Part shown: positions 11,205 through 20,929 of the stretch, piece after piece
Position numbering within the stretch: position 1 is the stretch's first letter
How the letters are laid out: every line of letters starts with the position of its first letter
Assembly (NCBI RefSeq): GCF_028372415.1
Contig: NC_092875.1
Location: 228,197,136-228,261,135 of the forward strand
Length of the DNA stretch: 64,000 bases
Direction of reading: 5' to 3'
From: Notamacropus eugenii
Taxonomy: Eukaryota; Chordata; Mammalia; Diprotodontia; Macropodidae
The notes under the pieces: generated by a model
The model's input: the letters and a program-made list of their open reading frames with translations, nothing else
Told to the model about the DNA's origin: nothing
Database searches by the model: none
Translations under genes and position numbers: made by a program

Positions 11205-11525
11205 TATTGTTTAATTCAGCAAGTATTCATTCTACCATGTGCCAGACAGTGGGCTAAGTGTTAGTGCTACAAAAACAAGATGAAATTCCTCAAGGAATTT
11301 GTCTGCTACTGGGGAAACAGCATATGTATTTAGATAGGTAAATGTAAGATAAATACAGAATAAATGGAATGAAGTTCAGGAGAGAGAGAGCACTAACAAC
11401 CAGAGTGATCAGGGAAGCACACTTGTAGGATGTAGCTCCTGAGCTGTGCCCTGGAGCATGCTGGGAATTCTAAGAGGTAGAAGTGAAGATGCAGTACATT
11501 ATAGGCATGAGGACAAACTGTAGAA
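11205..11525 (-). mobile_element. L2 LINE fragment, antisense
   Basis: Antisense L2 order: 'aagtattcattctaccatgtgccagacagtgggctaagtg', 'acaaaaacaagatgaaattcctcaagg', 'gagagagcactaacaac', then 'gaggtagaagtgaagatg'. This is the 3' end read backward. Confidence 0.55.
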
Positions 11526-11714
11526 AGCTCAGAAGAGGGAGGTAGAAAGCTTAATTTGGGTAATAACAAGTAGGTCATTTTAGCTAAAATAGAGTATACA
11601 TGAAGGAGTGTAAGTAGAAGAAAAAAGTCATCCCCCTGCTATAAAACTAAATCTCCAAAAGTACACATTTCTTTATCACTCTTGCTTTTAAAAGAAAAAA
11701 GAAAAAAACAGGAG

Positions 11715-12060
11715 CCATTCAACAGTTTACTACTGCCTATAGAACCAAGTCTGTACTCAGCCTGGTATTAAAGGTGCCATGGCTCTTCTGCTCTAGCCAG
11801 GTTTCTCTCCTCAATCATTGACCTGTGAACATGAAGAAAGGATTTCTAACTCCAATGTTACATGATCTATAGAATCTCATTTTGATCCAATTCCAAACCT
11901 GAATTACCAGACCACATTAAGCCATGTCTAGCTCAGGATAATCCTACTCTGTTTACCTCCATACATTCCTCATTTGTACTAGTTTATTTTCTACCTGTGC
12001 TTTTTGGCTTCCACTGCTACTCCATTATTACAGTCCTTCTTCTGTCTTATCTTCCATTAA
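11715..12060 (+). repeat. Possible diverged L2 3' UTR fragment
   Basis: Words such as 'accaagtctgtactcagcctggtattaaagg' and 'acatgtctagctc'-like stretches resemble the L2 segment around TCCTCAGCCTGGCATTCAAGGCCC. The match is weak. Confidence 0.25.
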
Positions 12061-12191
12061 GGAAACAACCTCATGATTGTCTGACATAAATAATATATAA
12101 TTTCTAAAGTACAGGATAACATTTCTAGTCATTTTTCTTTCCATCTATGTGTTCTTAAGATATTTTAGATAACATGAAACTAACTAGGACG

Positions 12192-12285
12192 CAGAGGTAA
12201 GGAACCTGTGGCCTTGAGGTCACAAGTGGCCCTCTAGGTCCTCAAGTATGGCTCTTTAACTGAATCCAAACTTCACAGTGACCCC
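12192..12285 (+). mobile_element. Half of a palindromic hAT-like MITE
   Basis: This is the left arm only of the palindrome found complete at 25785-25986: 'aggaacctgtggccttgagg', 'agtggccctctaggtcctcaag', 'ctgaatccaaacttcacag'. The complementary right arm is missing, so it is a truncated copy. Confidence 0.6.
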
Positions 12286-12496
12286 TGGGTCAGTGGGCAG
12301 TCTACTGAGGAGACCCCTTCCCTACAAGATGGAACTAAATTAACTTTTTTTTGGCCTACATCAGACATGACTGGAATTTTTTAAACAGTGATATACTAGG
12401 AAACTAAAGGGTAGAGGGAATGCCAATCACCCACAATAACAAATTTATGGAGTAAAAATGTCTCATTTGCTATAGAACCAATGAAGATAATGCAGT

Positions 12497-12512
12497 GAAA
12501 AAGGCAGCTGGG
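12497..12512. repeat. 16-bp target-site duplication of the half-L1, left copy
   Basis: The 16 bases here recur at 15318-15333 with one mismatch (a/g at position 6). Both end with GGCAGCTGGG. The length suits L1 endonuclease-dependent insertion. Confidence 0.75.
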
Positions 12513-13173
12513 GGGGAGGAGCCAAGATGGTGGAGTAGAAAGACACACATATGCTAGCTCTGAAACCCATAGCCCATAAAATACCTGTGAAGAAGAACTC
12601 CCAACAAATTCAGGAGCAGCAGAAGCCACAGAACAACAGAGTGGACGAAATTTCTGTTCCAGAGAACCCTGAAAAACCAACACGAAAGGTCCGTCGTGCA
12701 CCTGACCCAGAGCAGAGCCCAGCCCTGCCTTGGCCACGCGGCACCGAGAGGAGCAGATACCAGCAGGCTTCAGGGACAAAATCTCCAGCGGCCGAGCAGG
12801 TCCTTCCACCCACAGGTAACAAGGGTCGGTGAGAGGGTCTCTTTGGCTGGTCAAGAGGGGAGTGGGGTGTCCCCATAACTCAGGCCCCCTCAGGAGGCAG
12901 CAGAAGACAAAGGCTCCCAAAGCAGGCAGGAGCTTGGATCCATTGTTGAAGGTCTCTGCATAAACCCCCTGAAGGAACTGAGCCCTGAGTAGCAGCCCTG
13001 CCCCCACCTAAGCACCTGAACTTAATCTCACACTGAATAGCAGTCCAGCCCACCCAAAGCCCTGAGGCTTGGAAGCAGCATTTGAATCTCAGACCTCAAA
13101 CTCGGGCTGTGTGGATCTGGAGGCAAGGTGGGGGTGGAGAGGACACTCAGAAGTCAAGGCACTGGCTGGGAAA
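12513..13173 (+). promoter_or_regulatory. 5' UTR / internal promoter region of the half-L1
   Basis: This is one of the GC- and CpG-richer stretches in the window. By analogy with other L1s it would hold the internal RNA polymerase II promoter. It also contains a long antisense open frame that leaves the element on its upstream side (13007 down to 12396). Confidence 0.55.
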
Positions 13174-14290
13174 ATGCCCAGAAAAGGGAAAAAAAATAAG
13201 ACCATAGAAGGCTACTTTCTTGGTGAACACCTGTTCACCACTGAGGTATCTCCTCCCTTCCTTTCAGAAGAGGAAGAACAATGCTTATCATCAGGGAAAG
13301 ACATAGAATTCAAGGTTTCTGTATCCCAAACATCCAAAATAAATATTCCATGGGCTCAGGCCATGGAAGAGCTCAAAAAGGATTTTGAAAATCAAGTTAG
13401 AGAGGTGGAGGAAAAACTGGGAAGAGAAATGAGAGAGATGCAAGAAAAGCATAAAAAGCAGGTCAACACCTTGCTAAAGGAGACCCAAAAAAATGCTGAA
13501 GAAAATAACACCTTGAATAATAGGCTAACTCAATTGGCAAAAGAGGTTCAAAAAGCCAATGAGGAGAAGAATGCTTTCAAAAGCAGAATTAGCCAAATGG
13601 AAAAGGAGGTTCAAAAGATCACTGAAGAAAATAGTTCTTTCAAAATTAGAATGGAACAGATGGAGGTTAATGACTTTATGAGAAACCAAGAAATCACAAA
13701 ACAAAACCAAAAGAATGAAAAAATGGAAGATAATGTGAAATATCTCATTGGAAAAACAACTGACCTGGAAAATAGATCCAGGAGAGACAATTTAAAAATT
13801 ATGGGCCTACCTGAAAGCCATGATCAAAAAAAAGAGCCTAGACATCATCTTTCATGAAATTATCAAGGAAAACTGCCCTGAGATTCTAGAGCCAGAGGGC
13901 AAAATAAGTACCCAAGGAATTCACTGATCTCCACCTGAAAGAGATCCAAAAAGAGAAACTTCTAGGAACGTTGTGGCCAAATTCCAGAGTTCCCTGGTCA
14001 AAGAGAAAATATTGCAAGCAGGTAGAAAGAAACAATTCAAGTACTGTAGAAATACAATCAGGATAACACAAGATCTAGCAGCTTCTACATTAAGGGATGG
14101 AAGGGTGTGGAATATGATATTCCAGAAGTCAAAGGAACTAGGACTAAAACCAAGAATCACCTACCCAGCAAAACTGAGTATAATACTTCAAGGGAAAAAA
14201 TGGTCTTTCAATGAAATCAAGGACTTTCAAGCATTCTTGATGAAAAGACCAGAGCTGAAAAGAAAATTTGACTTTCAAACACAAGAATGA
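13174..14290 (+). pseudogene. L1/HAL1 ORF1 protein relic (RNA-binding trimer)
   Basis: ORF1p is the L1 RNA-binding chaperone. The start is the ATG at 13174, which opens a lysine-rich N-terminus (MPRKGKKNK). The open frame runs further upstream, to 13069, but that part is 5' UTR. Residues about 60-180 form a long coiled coil rich in E, K, Q and N. The RRM follows with the hallmark LENRSRRDNLKI. The C-terminal domain (about 13973-14290) has RITQDLAASTLR and the strongly conserved RITYPAKLS, equivalent to RISYPAKLSF in human ORF1p. Two lesions break it: a one-base gain in the A-run near 13826-13833, and a TGA at 13925-13927 that looks like a CGA codon changed by CpG decay. The rest stays in one frame to the natural stop at 14288-14290, giving about 371 codons, somewhat longer than the 338 of human ORF1p. 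Confidence 0.85.
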
Positions 14291-14429
14291 AGAGAAGCAT
14301 GAAAAGGTAAACAGCAAAGAGAAGTCATAAGGGACTTTACTAAAGTTGAACTGTTTACATTCGTACATGGAAAGACAATATTTGTAACTCTTGAAACTTT
14401 TCAGGATCTGGGTAGTTGGTGGGATTACA

Positions 14430-14476
14430 TACACACACACACACATGCACACGTGTGCACGTGTGCACGCACACAC
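14430..14476. repeat. CA/GT alternating tract in the half-L1 3' UTR
   Basis: (AC)n is followed by alternating purine-pyrimidine words (TGCACACGTGTGCAC), a sequence type able to adopt Z-DNA. Confidence 0.8.
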
Positions 14477-15333
14477 AGAGACAGAGAGCACAGAGTGAAT
14501 GGAATAGGATGGGGTCATATCTTTAAAAAATGAAATTAAGCGGAGAGAGAGACATATATTGGGAGGAGAAAGGGGTAAATGGAATGGGCCAAATTATCTC
14601 TCATAAAAGAGGCAGGCAAAAGACTTTAGTGGAGAGAAAAAGAGGGGAGGTGAGAGAAAAACATGAAGTTTACTCTCATCACACTTGACTCAAGGAAGGA
14701 ATAAAATACACACTCATTTTGGTATGAAAACCTATCTTGCAATACAGGAAAGTGGGGAAGAAGGGGATAAGCAGGGTGGGGGAGGATGATGGAAGGGAGG
14801 GCAATGTGAGGAGGGAGCAATCTGAAGTCAACACTCTTGGTGAAGGACTGGATCAAAAGAGAGAACAGAAGCAATGGGAGGCAGGATAGGATGGAGGGAA
14901 ATATAGTTAGTCTTACACAACACGACTATTATGGAAATCATTTGCAAAACTACATAGATATGGCCTATATTGAATTGCTTGCCTTCCCAAAGAGAATGGG
15001 TGGGGAGGGAGGGATGAAGAGAAGTTGGAATTCAAAGTTATAGGAACAACTGTCGAGTACTGTTCTTGCTACTAGGAAATAAGAAATACAGGTAATGGGG
15101 TATAGAAAGTTATCTGGCCCTACAGGACAAAAGAGAAGATGGGGACAAGGGAAGGGAGGGATGGTAGAAGAGAGGTCAGATTGGTGATAGGAGCAATCAG
15201 AATGCTCAGTGTTTTAGGGTAGGGGGAGGGGACAAATGGGGAGAAAATTTGGAACCCAAAATTTTGTGAAAATAAATGTTAAAAGTTAAATAAATAAATT
15301 AAAAATTAAAAAAAAAAGAAAAGGGCAGCTGGG

Positions 15334-15480
15334 CTCACAGTCTGGTTCTGTTACTACCTGTGTGACTCTGGACTAGTCACCTAGTTTTTCTATGCCTTTG
15401 CTTCCTCCTTTGTGCAGTGAGGGATTAATCTTAACCTCTTAAGTTCCTTCTAGCTCTAAATCTATGCTTTTCTGAACCAA
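15334..15480 (+). repeat. MIR-type SINE, sense
   Basis: Order: 'tctggttctgttactacctgtgtgactctgg', 'agtcacctagtttttc', 'gcttcctcctttgtgcagtg', then 'cttctagctctaaatctatg'. Confidence 0.6.
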
Positions 15481-15593
15481 AGTCCAACTATAGATTGACT
15501 GTGCACGATCCTCACCATCTAAGTTGGCAGCATTATTATCTAGGCTCACACAGTTATAGTATGACATAAGCAATTAGGACATGGATCAGATAA

Positions 15594-15835
15594 AAAGCTG
15601 GACCTGGAGTTAGAAAGGTTTCAATTCAAATCCAACCTCAGACACTTTTCTAGGTGTGTGACCCTAGGTGAGTCACTTTACCTTGTTTACCTGTTTCCAC
15701 ACCCATAAAATAAGGGTCATAATAGAACCTACCTACCTGGATTGTTGTAAAGATTAATGAAATAATATTTGCAAAACACTTCACAAACTTCAAAGTGCTA
15801 TTTAGGTTAATGCCCTTATAGTCATTGCTATATAA
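15594..15835 (+). repeat. CORE-SINE (MAR1 type), sense
   Basis: It contains 'gacctggagttagaaagg', 'caaatccaacctcagacac', 'gtgtgaccctaggtgagtcactt', 'ggattgttgtaaagattaatg' and 'tttgcaaaacacttcacaaac'. This is the tRNA-related head, CORE and tail in the expected order. Confidence 0.7.
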
Positions 15836-16137
15836 AGTGGCAAACCATGCTTTCACTTACTATAGTGCACTTTAAACGCTTACTTTGACGTATGACATTG
15901 GTGAGAGCAAGCCTGATGGGAAAACCTGTAATGGAAAATTTTCAAAAAGAAACTCAAGATTTTTATGATGACTAGTGACCTCCAAGAGAGCTAACCAAAG
16001 GTGCTGAACAATGTCACTTTCAGGTTTTGTGCAGAGTTCTCCACAGAAGAATAAAGAGGAAATTAGAGGAAGTTAAACCAAGCTTACAGAAGGGGAAAGA
16101 AAAGCAAAATCACCTAAAATTATCCAAGATGCCACTA

Positions 16138-16142
<5 letters not shown>

Positions 16143-16179
<37 letters not shown>
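16143..16179. repeat. (CA)n microsatellite
   Basis: About 18 uninterrupted CA units. Confidence 0.95.
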
Positions 16180-16183
<4 letters not shown>

Positions 16184-16184
16184 T

Positions 16185-17270
16185 CCTAGCACAGAAACAC
16201 ATCAAGATCTAAAATTTTTAAAAAAGCATCTAGCCCTACTGTTGTTTTTTCAGGAATATTAGAAGGCCCTTGGAAAAAAATTCAATGGGTCAATAATTGA
16301 TTGCAAATTTGGGGACCAGTTCAATAACCCACCCAAAATATAAAAATTTCTAAAACATAGCACCTTCTCTTCTACTCAGTAGCTCCCAAATCATACTTTC
16401 AAAATATTTTAGCCCAAGTTCTAGCTGAAAGAAATGTATCATTGTCATGTTATTCTGAAAGCAATGACAGTGAACCTATTAAATTCTCTCTTTAATAGAG
16501 TTCTAAAATAATTGGTAACTTTTTGCATATTCATTGTGTGATGATAAGTAATTGTCATAATAGTGCCCCAAGGCATTGAAGGAGTTTCCAAAGCAGCAAA
16601 GAAAGGTTCAGGATTTAAGTTCAAATACTTGGACTCAAATTTAATCATATTTTGATTATGTACAGATGAGTAAAACATGCATGGTATTTAGGATAACTTC
16701 CTCTTAACCACAAAATTTTCTCCCATTCCTCAACCATGTCAATTAACTAAAACTTTATTTCTCCAAGCACTATCTTGTGGCTAGTAAGGGAAAACACTGA
16801 AGAACTTCTGTGAAATGCTCTTACTCTTTGTCAAATTTTTTAAATGATTTGTGTAATCAAAGAGTATGGAGGTCCAAAGGCAGCATTCTGCTATTCTCTT
16901 ATCTTGACTACTGGTAGAAGGCATCAACAAGAGAGCAAAGTAGAGTGGGCAACACTGCCTGGTCACATCAAGCATCAAAATTTTTCTTAGCAAAGCCTCC
17001 ATCTTATAGACATGATTTTTTTCTGGTTTTTTTTTTCTTTTTGCATGTCTAGCCAGCCATAACTCATTTTTCACAACTGAACTAGCTCTCCACCAGAAAA
17101 CCAAGACCTCTACCCAGTCTTGCCGTCTGCCAGGCCACTGTTGGGGCACTTCAATTTTCTTTCTATCTCTTGTTCTTGTCTCTGGATTAAATAATCAAAT
17201 GAATACTCTCATTGGAAAATGTGTGGCAATTAACCGTTCTATTGCTCCATTCAGAATTTCTGTGACTGCC
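16185..17270. other. No recognised repeat or gene
   Basis: Apparently unique DNA. The longest frame (122 codons, minus strand, 16781-17149) has no recognisable domain, and I regard it as chance. Confidence 0.4.
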
Positions 17271-17275
17271 TAGAC

Positions 17276-17449
17276 CAGGGATAAGGAACCTGTGACCTCG
17301 AGGCCACCTGTGACCCTCTAGACCCTCAAGTGTGGCCCTTTGATAGAATCATCTGAAAAAACTTCACAAGTTTGGATTCCATCAAAGGGCCACACTTGAG
17401 GACCTAGAGGGCCACATGTGGCCTCGAGGTTGCAGGTTTCCCACTCCAC
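17276..17449. mobile_element. Palindromic hAT-like MITE
   Basis: The two arms are near-perfect reverse complements around a short centre near 17360. The left arm has 'cctctagaccctcaagtgtggccc', and the right arm has 'gggccacacttgaggacctagagg'. It is the same family as 25785-25986. I could not find a matching 8-bp duplication, so its edges have decayed. Confidence 0.65.
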
Positions 17450-17454
17450 CAAAA

Positions 17455-17620
17455 CTTCCTTCCCTAGTCAGCATTTTACTATATGTGTATGATCATCCTA
17501 ATAAAATGTAAGCTCCTTGAAGTAGGGACTGTCTCACTTTTGTATCTGTGCCTTTAGTTCCTACCATAGGTCCTGGCACATAACAGATGCTTAATATGAT
17601 CTCACTCATTCATTCATCTC
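17455..17620 (+). repeat. L2 3' end, sense
   Basis: 'aaaatgtaagctccttgaagtaggga', 'tgtctcacttttgtatctg' and 'ggtcctggcacataacagatgc' follow the L2 tail order. Confidence 0.65.
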
Positions 17621-17644
17621 TATGGCTATTTCTATGATTCACAG

Positions 17645-17835
17645 AAGGAGCATGGAGCAGTATAGAGAGTTCTCATCTCAGAGCCAGAAACCCAGGTTCT
17701 GATTTTAGATATTATTAACTAGCAACTAGGTAAATCATTTCATTTCTCTGGGACTTGGCTTTATCAGCTACAAAATGAAGGTATTGGATTATATCACATC
17801 TAGTATTCCTTTCAGTTGAATGATCCCATGATGGT
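17645..17835 (+). repeat. MIR-type SINE, sense
   Basis: Contains 'agagccagaaacccaggttctga', 'aactagcaactaggtaaatca' and 'tctctgggacttggctttatcagctacaaaatg'. Confidence 0.6.
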
Positions 17836-17839
17836 GACA

Positions 17840-18880
17840 CTCTGTTCCACAATCCTCCTTCTCACAGCTCTCCAGTTTGCTGTATTCTCCTGCAATTAGG
17901 GCAAGGAGAATAGGACACAAGAATTTGGTTGCTTCTTAAGAATATATTTCAAGGAATGGAGAGTGACTCCATTTCACAAGAAAGAGGAGTTAGTAGTTGG
18001 TTTTTGTTATTAGAATGATGGTGAAGTAAGGTGATCTAAGAGAGCCCTATTCTACCAAGAAGTTGGGGTTGAATTGAACGTAGGGTTGGGAGGTCAGTTT
18101 CCTATGAGGGACGGCAACCCCTGGAAACTATTCTTGTTAAGAGTAGCATTTGTATCATTACTACAGTACGCTGCTCTAGAACTAGAAGATGGGACTGGAC
18201 TGGGGTTTTAACGAATCAGAATCTATTACCCAGCAGGGGTAGGGGTTCAGGGATCATGGAAAGAATATTCTATCCCATATGAAGCTATATCTTTAAAGTT
18301 CAGATAGGGAAAGGTAATTTTCTTATCTCTATAAAATAATAATAAAAATAAATCCCAAATATAAAGACATCCCTGAATAAGAATCAGTCAATGGGGGACC
18401 AAAATGAGGCAACATATGTAAAGTGCTTCCCAAACCTTTAAGTATTACATAAACGTGACATATTAATCTAAAAATATCCTCACACATCCCAACATTCAAA
18501 ACCCAACTTTTGCTTCTGTTAATGCTAATGGTGTGTTCCAGTCAGTCAATAAGCGTTCATTAAAAGAAATTATTTCTAGTATTAAGAATAATAGATACAA
18601 AACCCATTCCACACATTCATGGGTCCCATCCATTCACACTGCTATGAGACTTCCTCTCCCTAATCATTAAAGAGGGGTTGGGGGCCCTGGGCTCTCAGGA
18701 AGCAGTATGCCTCCCTCATTCAAGGACAGTCCCTAACTATGCTATGCCATGCATTTTTAGAGATGCACAAACAAGAACTTGGTTCTTCTACTCAAGTAAA
18801 AGAGCTTTATCAATCTTAGTACCATTGTAGTAGAGTAGGAAACTAATTACAAGAAGAAAGAGTCCACAAAGAACTAGATC
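17840..18880. other. Mostly unrecognised DNA
   Basis: A short MIR-like scrap lies near 18405-18470 ('gtaaagtgcttcccaaacc'). Otherwise nothing is recognised. Confidence 0.35.
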
Positions 18881-18884
18881 CTAA

Positions 18885-19735
18885 GGGAGTGTACCTCAAT
18901 TGGAGAATGATTGAGCAATTTGTAAATATATGAATATTTAATAATAATATTATTATTATATAATAAATGAATGTAATGGAATACTAGCATGCCAAAGGAA
19001 AGAAGAAATGTGATGATTTCAGAGCAACCTAAGAGGATTTCAAATCTTATCACCATGCTGTTAACGCAGCCTTGAATACTCAACTTCTTCCTGTCTCCCT
19101 TAGTCTCCTCTCCCCTCTGATTGGAGGGATGGAGGGTAGAGCACTAATCTTCTGCCAAAGATATTAGCATTTGGACTTTGCAGCTCACTTTCCACTTTCC
19201 ATCTACAGCTTTGTTTGTTTTAAACTCCATGGAATAAGATGCCATGTACTAGGCACACCCTGATGTTCCCTTCTCCATTCCGCCCACTTTCCAGCTTCCT
19301 TTCATGAGTTGTCTTCCCCCATTAGATGGTAAACTTCTTGAGAGCAGGACTGTCTTACTTATTTGTATCCCCAGCACCTAACACAATGCCTAGCACATAG
19401 TAGTCACTTAATAAAAGTTTATTGAATTGAAGATTTGTATAAACTTATGCAGAATGAATAGAACCAGGAAAACAAATTATGCTATGACAACCCTGAGAAA
19501 TGCAATGATCAACCATGATTCCAGAGGACCAGAGATAAAGAATGCTGCTGACTTCCTGACAAATGGTGCCAGAATCAAGATATAGAACAAGATACACATT
19601 GGACATTGTCAATATAGGAATTTGTTTTGCTTGACTACGAATATTATTTACAAGGGTTTTCCTTCCCTTTTATTTTTTTCCACTGGGGGAAGAGAGAAAA
19701 AAAGTAAAACAATTAAAAATAAAATTTAATATAAA
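18885..19735 (+). mobile_element. L1 3' end, split by an L2-type insertion
   Basis: The left part (18885-19040) has the L1 ORF2 C-terminal coding words 'cctcaattggagaatgattgagcaa' and 'gaatgtaatggaatacta'. The right part (about 19441-19735) continues with 'gaatagaaccaggaaaac', 'gcaatgatcaacca' and an older L1 3' UTR. The join at 19040/19441 shows a shared GATTT, probably a remnant of the target duplication. Confidence 0.65.
19041..19440 (+). mobile_element. L2-type 3' end nested in L1
   Basis: It ends with 'gatggtaaacttcttgagagcagga', 'tatttgtatccccagcaccta' and 'tagcacatagtagtcacttaataaa', which is the L2 3' terminus. It sits inside an L1 whose two halves resume on either side, so it inserted after that L1. 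Confidence 0.6.
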
Positions 19736-19739
19736 GAAA

Positions 19740-19900
19740 TATCTCATATACACCAAAATATTTATAGCAATACTTTTTGTGGTAGTAACTGGAAACAAAG
19801 TAGATGTCCACCAACTTGAGAACAGCTAAACAAAGTATATATATGGATCTATGTGAGAATACTATTATGCTATAACAATGGGTTAGTTTTGTCAAATTTT
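19740..19900 (+). mobile_element. L1 ORF2 C-terminal fragment
   Basis: Contains 'caaaatatttatagcaatactttttgtggtag', 'gaaacaaagtagatgtccaccaa' and 'gctaaacaaagtatat'. This lies upstream of the part seen at 18885, so it is a separate L1 copy. Confidence 0.6.
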
Positions 19901-20189
19901 TTTCTTTCTATTTAAAAAAAATTATTATAAGGCACAGCTTTCTAGAAGGAACTTGTGAGAGTACATAGTAGGAAATATAAGTAATGCAGAAACAAAAGAT
20001 AACAGTATAATTTTTACTATATTTGAATAGTAGTGCTATTTAATATTCACAGGGTACATTCATCCATTCAACGAACCTTCATTAAATTCCTACATCACCC
20101 AGAATGGCATCTTCTTCACCTAGGTAGCTCCAGGTGCCATGGAACTTCAAAGACTACCAACAGTACCCCAACTTGTCAACATAATCACA

Positions 20190-20395
20190 AGATCACAGAT
20201 TTAGAGCTCTAAGGCGCCTCAGAGGTCATCTGGTTCAACTTTTTCATTTTACACATGAAGAAACTGAGGCTTACCTAAGGAAGTTAAGTGAGTTGTTTAA
20301 AATAACAAAAATAGTAAATGGCAGACCAAGATGTGAACCCAGTACTTTTAACTCCACCATGCTTTCCACTGCACTAGGTTTAGTGCCATATTGAT
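20190..20395 (-). repeat. MIR-type SINE, antisense
   Basis: 'cagaggtcatctggttcaac', 'cattttacacatgaagaaactgaggc', 'gttaagtgagttg' and 'ccagtacttttaactcc' are in antisense MIR order. Confidence 0.65.
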
Positions 20396-20399
20396 TGTT

Positions 20400-20515
20400 C
20401 ACTACTGCCCCAATAGATGATAAACATCTCAGGGTCTATTTCATATTGCACTTTGGATCTCCACCATTTATCAGAGTGCTCTGTAGGCACTTAACAAATG
20501 TTAGTTGAGTTGAAT
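20400..20515 (+). repeat. L2 3' end, sense
   Basis: 'agatgataaacatctcagggtc' and 'tgctctgtaggcacttaacaaatg' match the L2 tail. Confidence 0.5.
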
Positions 20516-20753
20516 TATGGATGAGCTACTAACCCTAAAGAGCTAACTATTCAGAAGCTTCAAAAGCAAAAGCTCTCTCTTCCCACATGTCAAGTGTCAG
20601 GGCTATTCAAGCTCTTCCTTGGATTATCAGCAAAGTGGTAAGGTAAATAAAATAGTTGCTCATACATAGAAACAACGAGATAGCTTATGCAGGTGAACCT
20701 TAGATCAGGGTCTTGATGACCTATTCTGTTTTGTGTTTCTCTCCCTGGGCACA

Positions 20754-20917
20754 GGTGATCAGTCATTCTAAGAAGATTGTTTCTAGCCTTGATGGAAACC
20801 TCATGAATTTGAGATGTCAGAAGTTCTTGAGGTTTGGTTCTAGTTGCCTAACAATGGATAATATCTGCAACAATTTCTCCAACGAGGTGACCACAGTCAA
20901 AAAGACAGATTTTTAAA
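20754..20917 (+). other. Exon-like segment of unknown origin
   Basis: A pyrimidine-rich tract ending in CACAG (to about 20754) precedes an open frame of about 53 residues that ends in a TAA. A GGTAAG follows at 20921-20926. It therefore looks like an exon with acceptor and donor, but the stop lies before the donor and no neighbouring exon is visible. I do not recognise the peptide. It abuts a 5'-truncated L1 at about 20930. It could be a relic of an unrecognised repeat or a chance arrangement. Confidence 0.15.
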
Positions 20918-20929
20918 AAGGTAAGAAAG

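Larger units (their letters stand above)
12513..15317 (+). mobile_element. Half-L1 (HAL1-type) retrotransposon, near full length
   Basis: The element starts with the marsupial L1 5' motif GGGGAGGAGCCAAGATGG and ends in an A-rich tail. It is bounded by a 16-bp direct repeat (12497-12512 and 15318-15333). Order: a GC-richer 5' UTR (12513-13173), an ORF1 relic (13174-14290), then about 1.0 kb of A/G-rich 3' UTR with a CA/GT tract near 14430-14476. There is no ORF2; ORF1 is followed directly by 3' UTR. In known biology this organisation defines HAL1 elements, non-autonomous relatives of L1 that borrow the L1 ORF2 protein. An L1 with a clean internal ORF2 deletion is the alternative. It looks younger than most repeats in the window because its ends and TSD are so well kept. 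Confidence 0.8.

Noticed and set aside
12396..13007. 203-codon minus-strand frame as a host gene
   Set aside because: About 165 codons are the reverse complement of the half-L1 5' UTR. It has no recognisable domain. It is kept only as an ORF0-like observation.
13525..14518. Several minus-strand frames of 60-124 codons
   Set aside because: They are antisense shadows of ORF1 and of the CA/GT tract in the half-L1 3' UTR.
17276..17449. 8-bp target duplication for this hAT palindrome
   Set aside because: Flanking bases do not match, so the TSD is lost or the ends are miscalled.
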